Positions 1-5,704 of a DNA stretch of 5,704 nucleotides are shown here, in pieces (position 1 is the stretch's first letter; the number at the start of each line of letters is the position of its first letter). A program made the position numbers and the translations under genes. Source of the stretch: Promethearchaeota archaeon. Lineage in GTDB: Archaea; Asgardarchaeota; Lokiarchaeia; Sigynarchaeales; SOKP01. The notes beneath the pieces are model-generated. The model was not told where the DNA came from and did not search any database. It was given only the letters and a program-made list of their open reading frames with translations. The stretch lies in contig JAHLWJ010000304.1 in NCBI GenBank assembly GCA_019057975.1, positions 1 through 5,704 on the forward strand, written 5' to 3'.

Positions 1-98
1 TGTCAGAAATGATTGCTTCTCATCCCACTCTTTCAGAAGCAGTTGTAGAAGCTGCATTGAGCTGCTTAGGAAGACCGATACATACTATAAAACTATAA
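1..98 (+). CDS. lpdA: Dihydrolipoyl dehydrogenase, C-terminal end (partial)
   Basis: This is the 3' end of a gene that enters from the left. Reading codons from base 3 gives 32 residues and a TAA at 96-98. The stretch HPTLSE (bases 21-38), followed by AVVEAAL and LGRPIH, is the C-terminal signature of dihydrolipoyl dehydrogenase. In this flavoprotein family the His of HPT is the active-site base, and the Glu five residues later completes the His-Glu dyad; both are present. The enzyme reoxidises the dihydrolipoyl arm of the glycine cleavage system or of 2-oxoacid dehydrogenases in the cytoplasm, using NAD+. The lipoyl synthase gene downstream on the same strand fits this role. Only the interface domain is visible, so the FAD and disulfide regions and the partner complex cannot be judged. 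The symbol could equally be lpd or gcvL. Confidence 0.9.
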   Translation, partial: SEMIASHPTLSEAVVEAALSCLGRPIHTIKL

Positions 99-139
99 GA
101 ATTTTGAATTATTTGTTAAATCACTAGGTTAATAATTAC

Positions 140-169
140 TTGACTTATAATAAATAATAAAATTATTTT
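140..169 (+). promoter_or_regulatory. Weak sigma70-like promoter candidate upstream of lipA
   Basis: TTGACT at 140-145 matches the -35 consensus at five of six positions. With an 18-base spacer, TATTTT at 164-169 matches the -10 consensus at four of six. It lies in the 143-base gap between the dehydrogenase stop and the lipA start, where a separate lipA promoter would be expected. A perfect TATAAT also occurs at 146-151, but it has no -35 partner. The whole gap is A/T-rich, so chance matches are likely. Read-through from the upstream gene is the alternative. Confidence 0.22.
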
Positions 170-241
170 TATATTTTTCAATTTTAATTTTAAAAAAAGA
201 TTTTCAACATAATATTTTTCTTTCAAAGGTATATCTAATAT

Positions 242-1117
242 ATGAGAAGAAAAAGACTCCCTTATTGGCTCAAGAAAAAAATTCCCAGTATGAAAGCCAT
301 TGAAAATATGGAAAAAATATTGAGGGATCATAGTTTACACACAGTATGTGAGAGTGCACTATGTCCAAATTTAGGAGAATGCTTTAAAGATAAAACTACA
401 ACCTTTATGATATTAGGAAATATCTGTACCAGAAATTGTAGTTTTTGTGCAGTTAAAAAAGGCAAACCTCTTCCTGTGGATAAAGATGAACCAAAAAATG
501 TTGCAAAAACTGCTAATTTACTAAAACTTTCACATGTAGTAATTACATCTGTTACAAGAGATGATTTAGAAGATGGTGGAGCAAATCAATTTGCAGATTG
601 CATAAAGGAAATAAAAAAATTAAATCCAAATCCTACAGTTGAGGTCTTGACCCCAGATTTTGGTGGTAATTTTAAAAACTTAAATATAGTTTTAGCCTAT
701 TTTCCTGATGTATTAAATCATAATATAGAAACAGTTAAAAGACTTTATCCCAAAATAAGACCTGATGCTGATTACAACAGATCTTTAAGAATTCTTGAAA
801 AAGCAAAAAATTATTCTAAAAATATAGTTGTTAAATCTGGGTTCATGGTTGGTTTGGGGGAGAAGTGGGAAGAAATTGTAAGTTTATTAAAGGATTTATC
901 TGATATAAATTGTGATATTGTAACAATAGGGCAATATTTGCAACCATCAAAAAATCACACACCTATTTATAAATTCTATACTCCTGATGAATTTATTAAT
1001 TTAAAGCAAATTGCACTTGAAATGGGAATAAAATATGTGGAATCTGGACCTTTCGTCCGTTCTTCATATAAAGCAAGTGATGCATTAAAATATTTTAAAA
1101 ATTCTAAATTTCAATAA
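242..1117 (+). CDS. lipA: Lipoyl synthase (radical SAM)
   Basis: LipA inserts two sulfur atoms into protein-bound octanoyl groups to make the lipoyl cofactor of the glycine cleavage H protein and 2-oxoacid dehydrogenases. The 291 residues are a normal length for the family. All family hallmarks are visible: the auxiliary-cluster motif C36-x4-C41-x5-C47 (CESALCPNLGEC), the radical SAM motif C62-x3-C66-x2-C69 (CTRNCSFC), and the C-terminal RSSYKA, whose Arg-Ser-Ser (273-275) supplies the serine ligand of the auxiliary cluster. The N-terminal sequence from RLPYWLKKKIP is typical. The ATG at 242 is the first possible start, because an in-frame TAA lies at 236-238. A modest AAAGG ribosome-binding site at 225-229 sits 12 bases upstream. 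The gene follows the dihydrolipoyl dehydrogenase on the same strand, linking cofactor synthesis to a lipoyl enzyme. No lipB or lplA is in the window, so the octanoyl/lipoate donor step is elsewhere. The identification is secure. Confidence 0.97.
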   Translation: MRRKRLPYWLKKKIPSMKAIENMEKILRDHSLHTVCESALCPNLGECFKDKTTTFMILGNICTRNCSFCAVKKGKPLPVDKDEPKNVAKTANLLKLSHVVITSVTRDDLEDGGANQFADCIKEIKKLNPNPTVEVLTPDFGGNFKNLNIVLAYFPDVLNHNIETVKRLYPKIRPDADYNRSLRILEKAKNYSKNIVVKSGFMVGLGEKWEEIVSLLKDLSDINCDIVTIGQYLQPSKNHTPIYKFYTPDEFINLKQIALEMGIKYVESGPFVRSSYKASDALKYFKNSKFQ

Positions 1118-1158
1118 TTAATTTCATTATAAAAATTGTTTTTATTAGTTTTATCAAA

Positions 1159-2274
1159 ATGAATGAAAAAAAATTAATTTTTGAACCAAAATGTATTGCC
1201 ACAGGTGGAGGGAGTTTACCTTTTAAAGATACAGAAGATGCTTGTGTGAAGATTTTAAATTTATATCCAGTTGCTCCATATTGGCCTCAACTACCTAAAA
1301 TTAGTTTTTTGGAAAATATGAATGCTCAATTTTCAGAGCACATACCAAATGAAATAGTAGATTATGAAAATGAAAAGATATGGATTGATACAGAAAAGGA
1401 TTATATTGAAAATTTAGACAAGTTTTATATCAAATACACATCTAATAAAATCGACAATTTTACTATTTCTTCGGAAAGAGCAAAAGGTTTTTATAAATTT
1501 ATAGAACTTCTAAGTGAAAAACATTATGATATTAAAAAACCACTTAACAATATTAATATTAAGAACATTAAGAATAATATTAAGTACATTAAGGGTCAGG
1601 TTACAGGACCAATTACACTTGGTTTTAGTTTATTAGATCAGGATAAAAAACCAATTTTTTATAATAATATAGTTCAGGATACAATAGTTAAGTCTATATC
1701 AATGATTGCAAAGTGGCAGGAAAATGAATTTAAAAAAGTTTGTCCAAATTGTAAAAGTATAATATTTTTTGACGAACCATATTTAGCTTCAATAGGATCT
1801 TCTTATATAAGTGTTTCAAATGAGCAAGTTATAAACCAACTGAATCAATGTTTTAATGCTGTTAATGGTATAAAGGGAATTCATTGTTGCGGAAAAACTG
1901 ACTGGTCATTAATAACTAAGACAGATGTTGACATTATAAATTTTGATGCATATAACTATTTTGAAAATTTCTTTATATATAGTGATGATATGATAGATTT
2001 TTTAAATAGGGGGAAAGTAATAGCATGGGGGATAGTACCTACTGAAGCACCAGAAGGAAATATTGATAATTTAGTTAAAGAAATTACTAATAAATTTGAA
2101 GATCAAGTTGAATTTTTTGTTAGTAAAGGCTTAGATAAAGATTTCATTTTGAGGAGATCCCTTTTGACACATTCCTGTGGCTTGGGAACAGTTTCAGAGG
2201 AAGAAGCGGACAAAGCACTAATTCTATTAAACAAAGTATCAGAGAACATTAGAAATACCTATTTTGTGAAATAA
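1159..2274 (+). CDS. UROD/MetE-superfamily methyltransferase, probable core methionine synthase
   Basis: This 371-residue protein looks like the catalytic zinc barrel of cobalamin-independent methionine synthase without the N-terminal half of classical MetE, which has about 750 residues. Visible motifs in order are TGGGSLPF (15-22), GQVTGPITLG (146-155), FFDEP (203-207, like the DEP of MetE), HCCGKTDW (242-249) and THSCGLGT (337-344). By position against MetE, the zinc ligands would be H242, C244 and C340, with D263 (in NFDAY) where MetE has a glutamate. Characterised short 'core-MetE' proteins of anaerobes and archaea transfer the methyl group of methylcobalamin or a corrinoid protein to homocysteine. 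That is my best guess here, supported by the methyl-tetrahydrofolate genes facing it. Other methyl-corrinoid thiol methyltransferases remain possible. The ATG at 1159 has no recognisable ribosome-binding site, and the gap from lipA is 41 bases. Residues 133-145 carry a small internal duplication. Family assignment is firm; substrate is inferred. Confidence 0.76.
   Translation: MNEKKLIFEPKCIATGGGSLPFKDTEDACVKILNLYPVAPYWPQLPKISFLENMNAQFSEHIPNEIVDYENEKIWIDTEKDYIENLDKFYIKYTSNKIDNFTISSERAKGFYKFIELLSEKHYDIKKPLNNINIKNIKNNIKYIKGQVTGPITLGFSLLDQDKKPIFYNNIVQDTIVKSISMIAKWQENEFKKVCPNCKSIIFFDEPYLASIGSSYISVSNEQVINQLNQCFNAVNGIKGIHCCGKTDWSLITKTDVDIINFDAYNYFENFFIYSDDMIDFLNRGKVIAWGIVPTEAPEGNIDNLVKEITNKFEDQVEFFVSKGLDKDFILRRSLLTHSCGLGTVSEEEADKALILLNKVSENIRNTYFVK
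1555..1593 (+). repeat. In-frame tandem duplication, 21-base period
   Basis: Bases 1555-1572 (AATATTAAGAACATTAAG) recur at 1576-1593 with one change (A to T), separated by AAT. The period is 21 bases, exactly seven codons, so the reading frame of the MetE-like gene is kept. The protein shows NIKNIK (133-138) followed by NIKYIK (140-145), just before the conserved GQVTGPI strand. It probably lengthens a variable surface loop. Confidence 0.7.
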
Positions 2275-2341
2275 ATATTTTTTTAAATTTTAATTCTCTA
2301 TATAAATTTATTTAATCTATTAGGTTTGTTTAGTTAAATTC

Positions 2342-3283
2342 TTACAGGATTTTTTCCAATATTGGATCTACTTTGACTCTATGGAGATTAAAACCTAATT
2401 TTTCAGGTTCAACTCCCAAAGCTAAACAAAGCAATTCAGGATAATATAAAGCTGGTAAATTGTAATCTAAATTAAATTTTCTTTGTATAACAGCTTGGTT
2501 TCTATCAAATTGAGTCTGGCAGAATGGACATAGAGTTACAATACAATCTGCTCCTGAGGCTTTAATATAATCAAGATTATTTTTAGCCATTTCTAAGGAT
2601 AATTCCTTATTTACTCCAAGTAGTGGAGCTCCACAACATAACATCTTTCTCATTCTTGGAACAGACTCTGCACCTAAAGCTTCTATTAATTCATCCAGGA
2701 ATTTCGGATTTTCAGGATCGTCAAATTCCATTATTTCACTGGGTCTTACTACATGACAACCGTAAAAAGCGGATACTTTCAAATTTTTTAGTGGTTTTTT
2801 TACAACACTGGAAATTTTGGAGGTACCCACTTCTTTGTAAAGAACTTCAGCTATATGTTTTACTATTATGTTTCCTTTATATTCTTTGTTTACTGAAGAT
2901 AATATTTTATTTACTTTCTCTAAAGTTTCTTTTTGCTCTTTTAATATATGACTTGTTTCTTTTAAAGTTTCATAGCAACCATTACAAAGAGTGAGAATAT
3001 CTAAACCTATTTTCTGTGCCACACATAGGTTCCTGGCTCCAAGAGATAACCAGGTTATTTCATCCATGGCTTTTATTCCAACTGGATCTGGGCAACATGC
3101 AAAATCATTTGTTTCTTTTAGTTTAATATTTAAGATTTCTAAGGATTTTCTTGCAGCTATCTCCATATAGGGAAGTGAGGTTGGAATAAGACACCCTAAA
3201 AATAGAAGATAATCATAATTTTCTTGCTTTTTTGTTATTTCTTGATTTCCCATTTCTTTATTTATAATTTCCTTTCTCAACAT
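2342..3283 (-). CDS. hdrB: Heterodisulfide reductase subunit B-like protein, two CCG domains
   Basis: HdrB carries the noncubane iron-sulfur clusters that form the disulfide-reducing or electron-transfer site of Hdr-type complexes. Both cysteine-rich CCG domains are complete: C31-x31-C63C64-x35-C100-x2-C103 (ending CNGC), and C176-x39-C216C217-x34-C252-x2-C255 (ending CPFC). The C-terminal stretch around LPALYYPELLCLALG is typical of the family, as is the length of 313 residues. It follows hdrC by 30 bases in the usual HdrC-HdrB order, and metF and metV are upstream. It is therefore probably an electron-transfer partner of methylenetetrahydrofolate reductase rather than a methanogen CoM-CoB reductase. 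The start is uncertain. The ATG at 3283 has no ribosome-binding site. Met11 (ATG at 3253) begins nearer the family's usual start and has AAAGGA upstream, but at a long 16-base spacing. No hdrA follows: the next gene is convergent. Confidence 0.87.
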   Translation of the reverse strand: MLRKEIINKEMGNQEITKKQENYDYLLFLGCLIPTSLPYMEIAARKSLEILNIKLKETNDFACCPDPVGIKAMDEITWLSLGARNLCVAQKIGLDILTLCNGCYETLKETSHILKEQKETLEKVNKILSSVNKEYKGNIIVKHIAEVLYKEVGTSKISSVVKKPLKNLKVSAFYGCHVVRPSEIMEFDDPENPKFLDELIEALGAESVPRMRKMLCCGAPLLGVNKELSLEMAKNNLDYIKASGADCIVTLCPFCQTQFDRNQAVIQRKFNLDYNLPALYYPELLCLALGVEPEKLGFNLHRVKVDPILEKIL

Positions 3284-3313
3284 AAATGAAATTTGTTATT
3301 TCAGGGTTTGACT

Positions 3314-3820
3314 TTATTTTTCTATATATGAGATTATTTCTGTTTTTTTAATGATCTTTTTAGCTTCTCCCTTTCCAACTGTTTCAGATAATGAAGGTAA
3401 TCCGAGTTGTTCTCTTCTTCTTCTAACTGCAGATGTTAGAGGAGAAGTTCTACCAGTTTCAGCTATCATTTTAAACTCATCCTTGTATGCAGAAGGCATT
3501 CCTTTTATCTTAGCTACCATACCCTTCAATTTAGATATGATCTCTGATACAGCAATTCCCTGCGGACATCTTTCTAAGCAAGTATGGCAGAAAGAGCAGT
3601 AAAATATAGAGTCGTTATCCAGTATCATTTCCATCTGACCCAGTTGGACAGCTCTCATAATCTGATGTGGTAGTAAAGTCATTTTATGAGCTGTAGGACA
3701 TCCACAACTACATTTATTACATTGATAGCATAAATAAGGATTTTGACCAGGTGTTTTTATAAACTTCTGCGCTAAAGATCTATCTATTTTTAAAAGCTTA
3801 TCTGGTACTTTATCATTCAT
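3314..3820 (-). CDS. hdrC: Heterodisulfide reductase subunit C-like ferredoxin
   Basis: HdrC is a small cytoplasmic protein with two [4Fe-4S] clusters that passes electrons between the flavin subunit HdrA and HdrB. Both cluster motifs are intact: C31-x2-C34-x2-C37-x3-C41-P (with an extra C39) and C75-x2-C78-x2-C81-x3-C85-P. The C-terminal part, with ETGRTSPLTSAVRRRREQLGLP (121-142), resembles bacterial HdrC proteins. The length of 168 residues is normal and no membrane segment is seen, which argues against membrane-bound relatives such as DsrM or HdrE fusions. The ATG at 3820 is preceded by GGTGA at 3824-3828, a close but usable ribosome-binding site. The gene is followed by hdrB and preceded by a 212-base gap with an inverted-repeat element, so it may have its own promoter. 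A weak TATAAA (3866-3861, minus strand) is the only candidate -10 seen. Assignment as an Hdr subunit is strong; pairing with MetVF is inferred from context. Confidence 0.86.
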   Translation of the reverse strand: MNDKVPDKLLKIDRSLAQKFIKTPGQNPYLCYQCNKCSCGCPTAHKMTLLPHQIMRAVQLGQMEMILDNDSIFYCSFCHTCLERCPQGIAVSEIISKLKGMVAKIKGMPSAYKDEFKMIAETGRTSPLTSAVRRRREQLGLPSLSETVGKGEAKKIIKKTEIISYIEK

Positions 3821-3875
3821 TTTTCACCATTTTTTGTAATTTTAATTTCAAAAGTTTATTTTTATAGAGATTTTT

Positions 3876-3976
3876 AGCTTCGTAGTATACTTTCGAAGAC
3901 ATTTTAAATTCCCCCTCTCCTTATTCCTCTCCCACCAGGGGAGAGGATAAATACTCAAGAAAGTATACCCAAAGCT
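3876..3976. repeat. MITE-like inverted-repeat element between metF and hdrC
   Basis: A perfect 10-base inverted repeat, GTATACTTTC at 3885-3894 and GAAAGTATAC at 3959-3968, flanks a GC-rich core. Outside it, AGCTT (3876-3880) and AAGCT (3972-3976) extend the pairing after small internal bulges. The core contains CCTCTCCC (3926-3933), a five-base loop and GGGAGAGG (3939-3946), plus another CCTCTCC at 3914-3920 that could pair alternatively. The core is far richer in G+C than its surroundings. TTTTA occurs on both sides (3872-3876 and 3976-3980), overlapping the arm ends, and might be a target duplication, but it is low complexity. The element encodes no protein. It may be a miniature transposable element or a dispersed intergenic palindrome. 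Neither strand has a T-run straight after the hairpin, so it is not a standard intrinsic terminator. Confidence 0.68.
3926..3946. other. GC-rich hairpin at the centre of the inverted-repeat element
   Basis: An eight-base perfect stem (CCTCTCCC with GGGAGAGG) closes a five-base loop (ACCAG). In the metF-to-hdrC transcript it would form a stable RNA hairpin 87 bases after the metF stop. It could stabilise or punctuate the message. The lack of a following T-run on either strand makes simple intrinsic termination unlikely. Confidence 0.6.
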
Positions 3977-4032
3977 TTTATTACTTCAAAATTAGATAAA
4001 TTTTGTTATATTACAAGACCTGAATCTATTTT

Positions 4033-4977
4033 TTATTTTCTATTTTTTTGTAGTTTTGGTCTGGGCAGTAATCCAGCCTTTTCAACAATAATTGGAACCG
4101 CTTCCTCCCATGCTATAGCCATTATATGGACTCCAGATACACCTTCTATCTCTTTAATTTCCTGGATTATATCTACACAAATATTTATACCTTCTTCTTT
4201 TGTATCTTTGCTTTTTTTAAGTCTTTCTACTATCTTGTCAGGGACATCCATACCAGCTACATTTTTTTGCATGTATTTAGCCATTCCCACTGATTTAATT
4301 GGTCCTACACCAGCAAGTATATAAACCTTTTCATGTAAGTCCATTTCTCTGACTTTTTTCATATATTCCTTGAATTTCTCTACATTATAGACTAATTGAG
4401 TTTGTATAAAATCAACACCCGCATTTACCTTTTTAGCCAGTCTTATAGGTCGAAAGTCAAATGGATCAGCAAATGGATTAGCAGCAGCTCCTATGAATAT
4501 ATTTGGAGGATGTTTCATCTCTTCACCACATTGAAACTTATGTTCATCTCTCATGTCTTTGAACATTTTTATCAACTGAATTGAATCAATATCAAAAACA
4601 TTTTTACTTGAAGGATGATTTCCGAAACACTGGTGATCTCCAGTAAGACAAAGGACATTTTTTACACCAAGAGCAGCAGCTCCAATCAAATCGCTCTGAA
4701 GTGCTATTCTGTTTCTATCTCTCGTTACCATTTGAATTATGGGTTCCATTCCTAATTGTATAATTTTAATGGCGGATGCAATAGAAGACATTCTAACTAT
4801 AGAAGTTTGATTATCTGTGATATTTACTGCATCACAAAATCCTTTTAATATTTTTACTTTATTAATAATTGTATTAATATAAACCCCCTTTGGGGGACCA
4901 AGTTCAGCTGTAACTACGAATTCCCCTCTACTTAATAATTTCTCTAAATTGCTCTTTGATTTCATTTCTTTGTTCAT
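4033..4977 (-). CDS. metF: 5,10-methylenetetrahydrofolate reductase, catalytic subunit
   Basis: MetF reduces methylene-tetrahydrofolate to methyl-tetrahydrofolate, the last folate step before methyl transfer in the Wood-Ljungdahl pathway and methionine synthesis. The 314 residues form one FAD-dependent barrel. Visible signatures are TAELGPPKG (23-31), whose E25 matches the catalytic glutamate of the family; LTGDH (111-115), with the aspartate that contacts flavin/folate; FIGAAANPFADP (161-172); and DFIQTQ (189-194), with the conserved glutamine. It lies 57 bases downstream of metV, its usual partner. The start at 4977 rather than Met5 is supported by AGAGGA at 4983-4988, five bases upstream. 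In MetVF enzymes electrons do not come simply from NAD(P)H. Depending on the organism, they enter via ferredoxin, an RnfC2 subunit or an HdrABC-MvhD module. The hdrC-hdrB genes downstream favour the last. A 212-base gap with a repeat separates metF from hdrC. Confidence 0.94.
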   Translation of the reverse strand: MNKEMKSKSNLEKLLSRGEFVVTAELGPPKGVYINTIINKVKILKGFCDAVNITDNQTSIVRMSSIASAIKIIQLGMEPIIQMVTRDRNRIALQSDLIGAAALGVKNVLCLTGDHQCFGNHPSSKNVFDIDSIQLIKMFKDMRDEHKFQCGEEMKHPPNIFIGAAANPFADPFDFRPIRLAKKVNAGVDFIQTQLVYNVEKFKEYMKKVREMDLHEKVYILAGVGPIKSVGMAKYMQKNVAGMDVPDKIVERLKKSKDTKEEGINICVDIIQEIKEIEGVSGVHIMAIAWEEAVPIIVEKAGLLPRPKLQKNRK

Positions 4978-4982
4978 ATTTA

Positions 4983-4988
4983 TCCTCT
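4983..4988 (-). promoter_or_regulatory. Ribosome-binding site of metF
   Basis: AGAGGA on the minus strand lies five bases before the ATG at 4977. It is the clearest Shine-Dalgarno match in the window. It decides for the first of two in-frame ATGs (Met1 rather than Met5). Confidence 0.75.
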
Positions 4989-5034
4989 ATTTGATAATTT
5001 CTTAAAAAATACTTACTTATTTCAATTTTTCTAC

Positions 5035-5703
5035 TTATATCTCAGCCTCTTCTATTATTAATGTTCTTGGTCCACCATGATGAGATGATGACCAATCTTT
5101 TGCAGGTTTTATTTTAGTTAATATATCTAAACGACCCTGTTTTTTTAATTTATCAATTATAAGTTGCCATGCACATTCAATATCTGGATTTATCTCACAT
5201 TTTCCATCCCGAGATCCTCCACATGGACCATTCAACATGCTTTTTGAACAGCGTGTGATTGGACATATCCCACCATATTCATAAAGAACGCAGTTACCAC
5301 AACCACTGCACATTTCCTTAAAGTGACCGGGTTTATCTGGAAAAGCCATTGATATCGTATTTAATACAGGAAATATTAATTTATCTGGATATATCTCAGC
5401 CATTGTCTGAACTCCAACTCCACAAGCCATAGAAAGAACTATATCTGCTTGTTCAATCTTTTGGCTTATCTCTTCTACAAATTCCCTTTCACATTGTCTT
5501 AGAATTGTTAATTGTTTAACATTAACACTATCACCATCAAGCTTTTTAGCAATTCTTAACTCAGAAGCTAATATAGCAACTTCTTTTTCTCCACCTGTCT
5601 GATTTATGGTAACACAAGTTCCACAGCCAATAATCGTTATATTTTTTTTATCTTTTATTATTTCTTTTATTTCGTCGAAGGGTTTTCTTTCTGCTACAAT
5701 CAT
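5035..5703 (-). CDS. metV: MetV, zinc/iron-sulfur partner subunit of methylenetetrahydrofolate reductase
   Basis: MetV is the cysteine-rich partner of MetF (MTHFR C-terminal domain family) and relays electrons to the MetF flavin in acetogens and related anaerobes. The 222 residues begin MIVAERKPFDEI, a typical MetV start, so the gene appears complete, with its ATG at 5703 only one base from the window edge; its ribosome-binding site is outside. The N-terminal half has GCGTC (26-30), GGEKEVAILASELR (37-50), C71 and the ACGVGVQ loop (93-99). The C-terminal half has C132-x2-C135-x2-C138, then C147, C152, NGPCGG (158-163), C169 and C177, a cluster- or metal-binding set. No membrane segment or signal peptide is seen. 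It is first of the visible minus-strand genes, 57 bases before metF. The family also appears as the C-terminal part of longer proteins, but here it is free-standing. Confidence 0.9.
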   Translation of the reverse strand: MIVAERKPFDEIKEIIKDKKNITIIGCGTCVTINQTGGEKEVAILASELRIAKKLDGDSVNVKQLTILRQCEREFVEEISQKIEQADIVLSMACGVGVQTMAEIYPDKLIFPVLNTISMAFPDKPGHFKEMCSGCGNCVLYEYGGICPITRCSKSMLNGPCGGSRDGKCEINPDIECAWQLIIDKLKKQGRLDILTKIKPAKDWSSSHHGGPRTLIIEEAEI

Positions 5704-5704
5704 A

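Noticed and set aside
116..331. Minus-strand open frame of 71 codons overlapping the start of lipA
   Set aside because: It runs antisense through the well-supported lipA 5' end and an AT-rich gap, gives a low-complexity I/L/K/F-rich product and matches no family I recognise.
1129..1145. Perfect inverted repeat ATAAAAA-TTG-TTTTTAT between lipA and the MetE-like gene
   Set aside because: It consists only of A/T pairs, so the stem would be weak. In DNA this AT-rich such palindromes arise by chance, and it is not a convincing terminator.
2269..2313. AAATAAAT and ATTTATTT inverted pair in the convergent gap, as a two-way terminator
   Set aside because: The arms are pure A/T with a 29-base loop and overlap the stop codon of the MetE-like gene. 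Pairing would be unstable.
2623..2994. Plus-strand open frame of 123 codons inside hdrB
   Set aside because: It is antisense to HdrB, whose two cysteine motifs are intact. Its Leu/Phe-rich product is what the complement of Lys/Glu-rich coding sequence yields.
3351..3602. Plus-strand open frame of 83 codons inside hdrC
   Set aside because: It is antisense to the conserved ferredoxin motifs of hdrC and has no recognisable domain.
3911..3946. Intrinsic terminator after metF
   Set aside because: The GC-rich stem is real, but no T-run follows it on either strand. It is better described as the core of the inverted-repeat element.
3885..3968. CRISPR-like repeat pair
   Set aside because: The two copies are inverted, not direct, occur only once each, and no spacer series or cas gene is present.
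4396..4584. Plus-strand open frame of 62 codons inside metF
   Set aside because: It is a short antisense shadow of conserved metF sequence.

Overview
The window is AT-rich bacterial DNA, roughly 30% G+C by eye, with tightly packed genes. The gene content points to a strictly anaerobic bacterium with the methyl (folate) branch of the Wood-Ljungdahl pathway and a lipoate-dependent complex, probably the glycine cleavage/synthase system. No taxon can be named from the sequence alone. Low-GC anaerobic Firmicutes-like lineages and several uncultured anaerobic phyla would all fit.

The left half is on the plus strand. It starts with the last 32 codons of a dihydrolipoyl dehydrogenase (ends at 98). 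After a 143-base AT-rich gap comes a complete lipoyl synthase, lipA (242-1117). Next is a 371-residue protein of the UROD/MetE superfamily (1159-2274) that looks like a 'core' methionine synthase, meaning the catalytic zinc domain without the N-terminal half of classical MetE.

The right half is on the minus strand and converges on the left half at about 2275-2341. In transcription order it reads metV (5703-5035), metF (4977-4033), a 212-base gap, hdrC (3820-3314) and hdrB (3283-2342). MetV and MetF form the methylenetetrahydrofolate reductase of acetogens and related anaerobes. HdrC and HdrB are the iron-sulfur subunits of heterodisulfide-reductase-type complexes that associate with MetVF in, for example, Moorella. 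The flavin subunit HdrA and the linker MvhD are not in the window.

The genes suggest one-carbon metabolism. Glycine cleavage (needing lipoyl groups made by LipA and reoxidised by dihydrolipoyl dehydrogenase) feeds or drains methylene-tetrahydrofolate. MetVF, with electrons passing through Hdr subunits, makes methyl-tetrahydrofolate. The convergent MetE-like protein could take a methyl group, probably from a methyl-corrinoid, to homocysteine. This linkage is inferred from gene families and proximity.

The main structure not explained by genes is a MITE-like element of about 101 bases (3876-3976). It has inverted-repeat ends and a GC-rich hairpin core, and it splits the metVF pair from hdrCB. 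A second, smaller oddity is an in-frame 21-base duplication inside the MetE-like gene.
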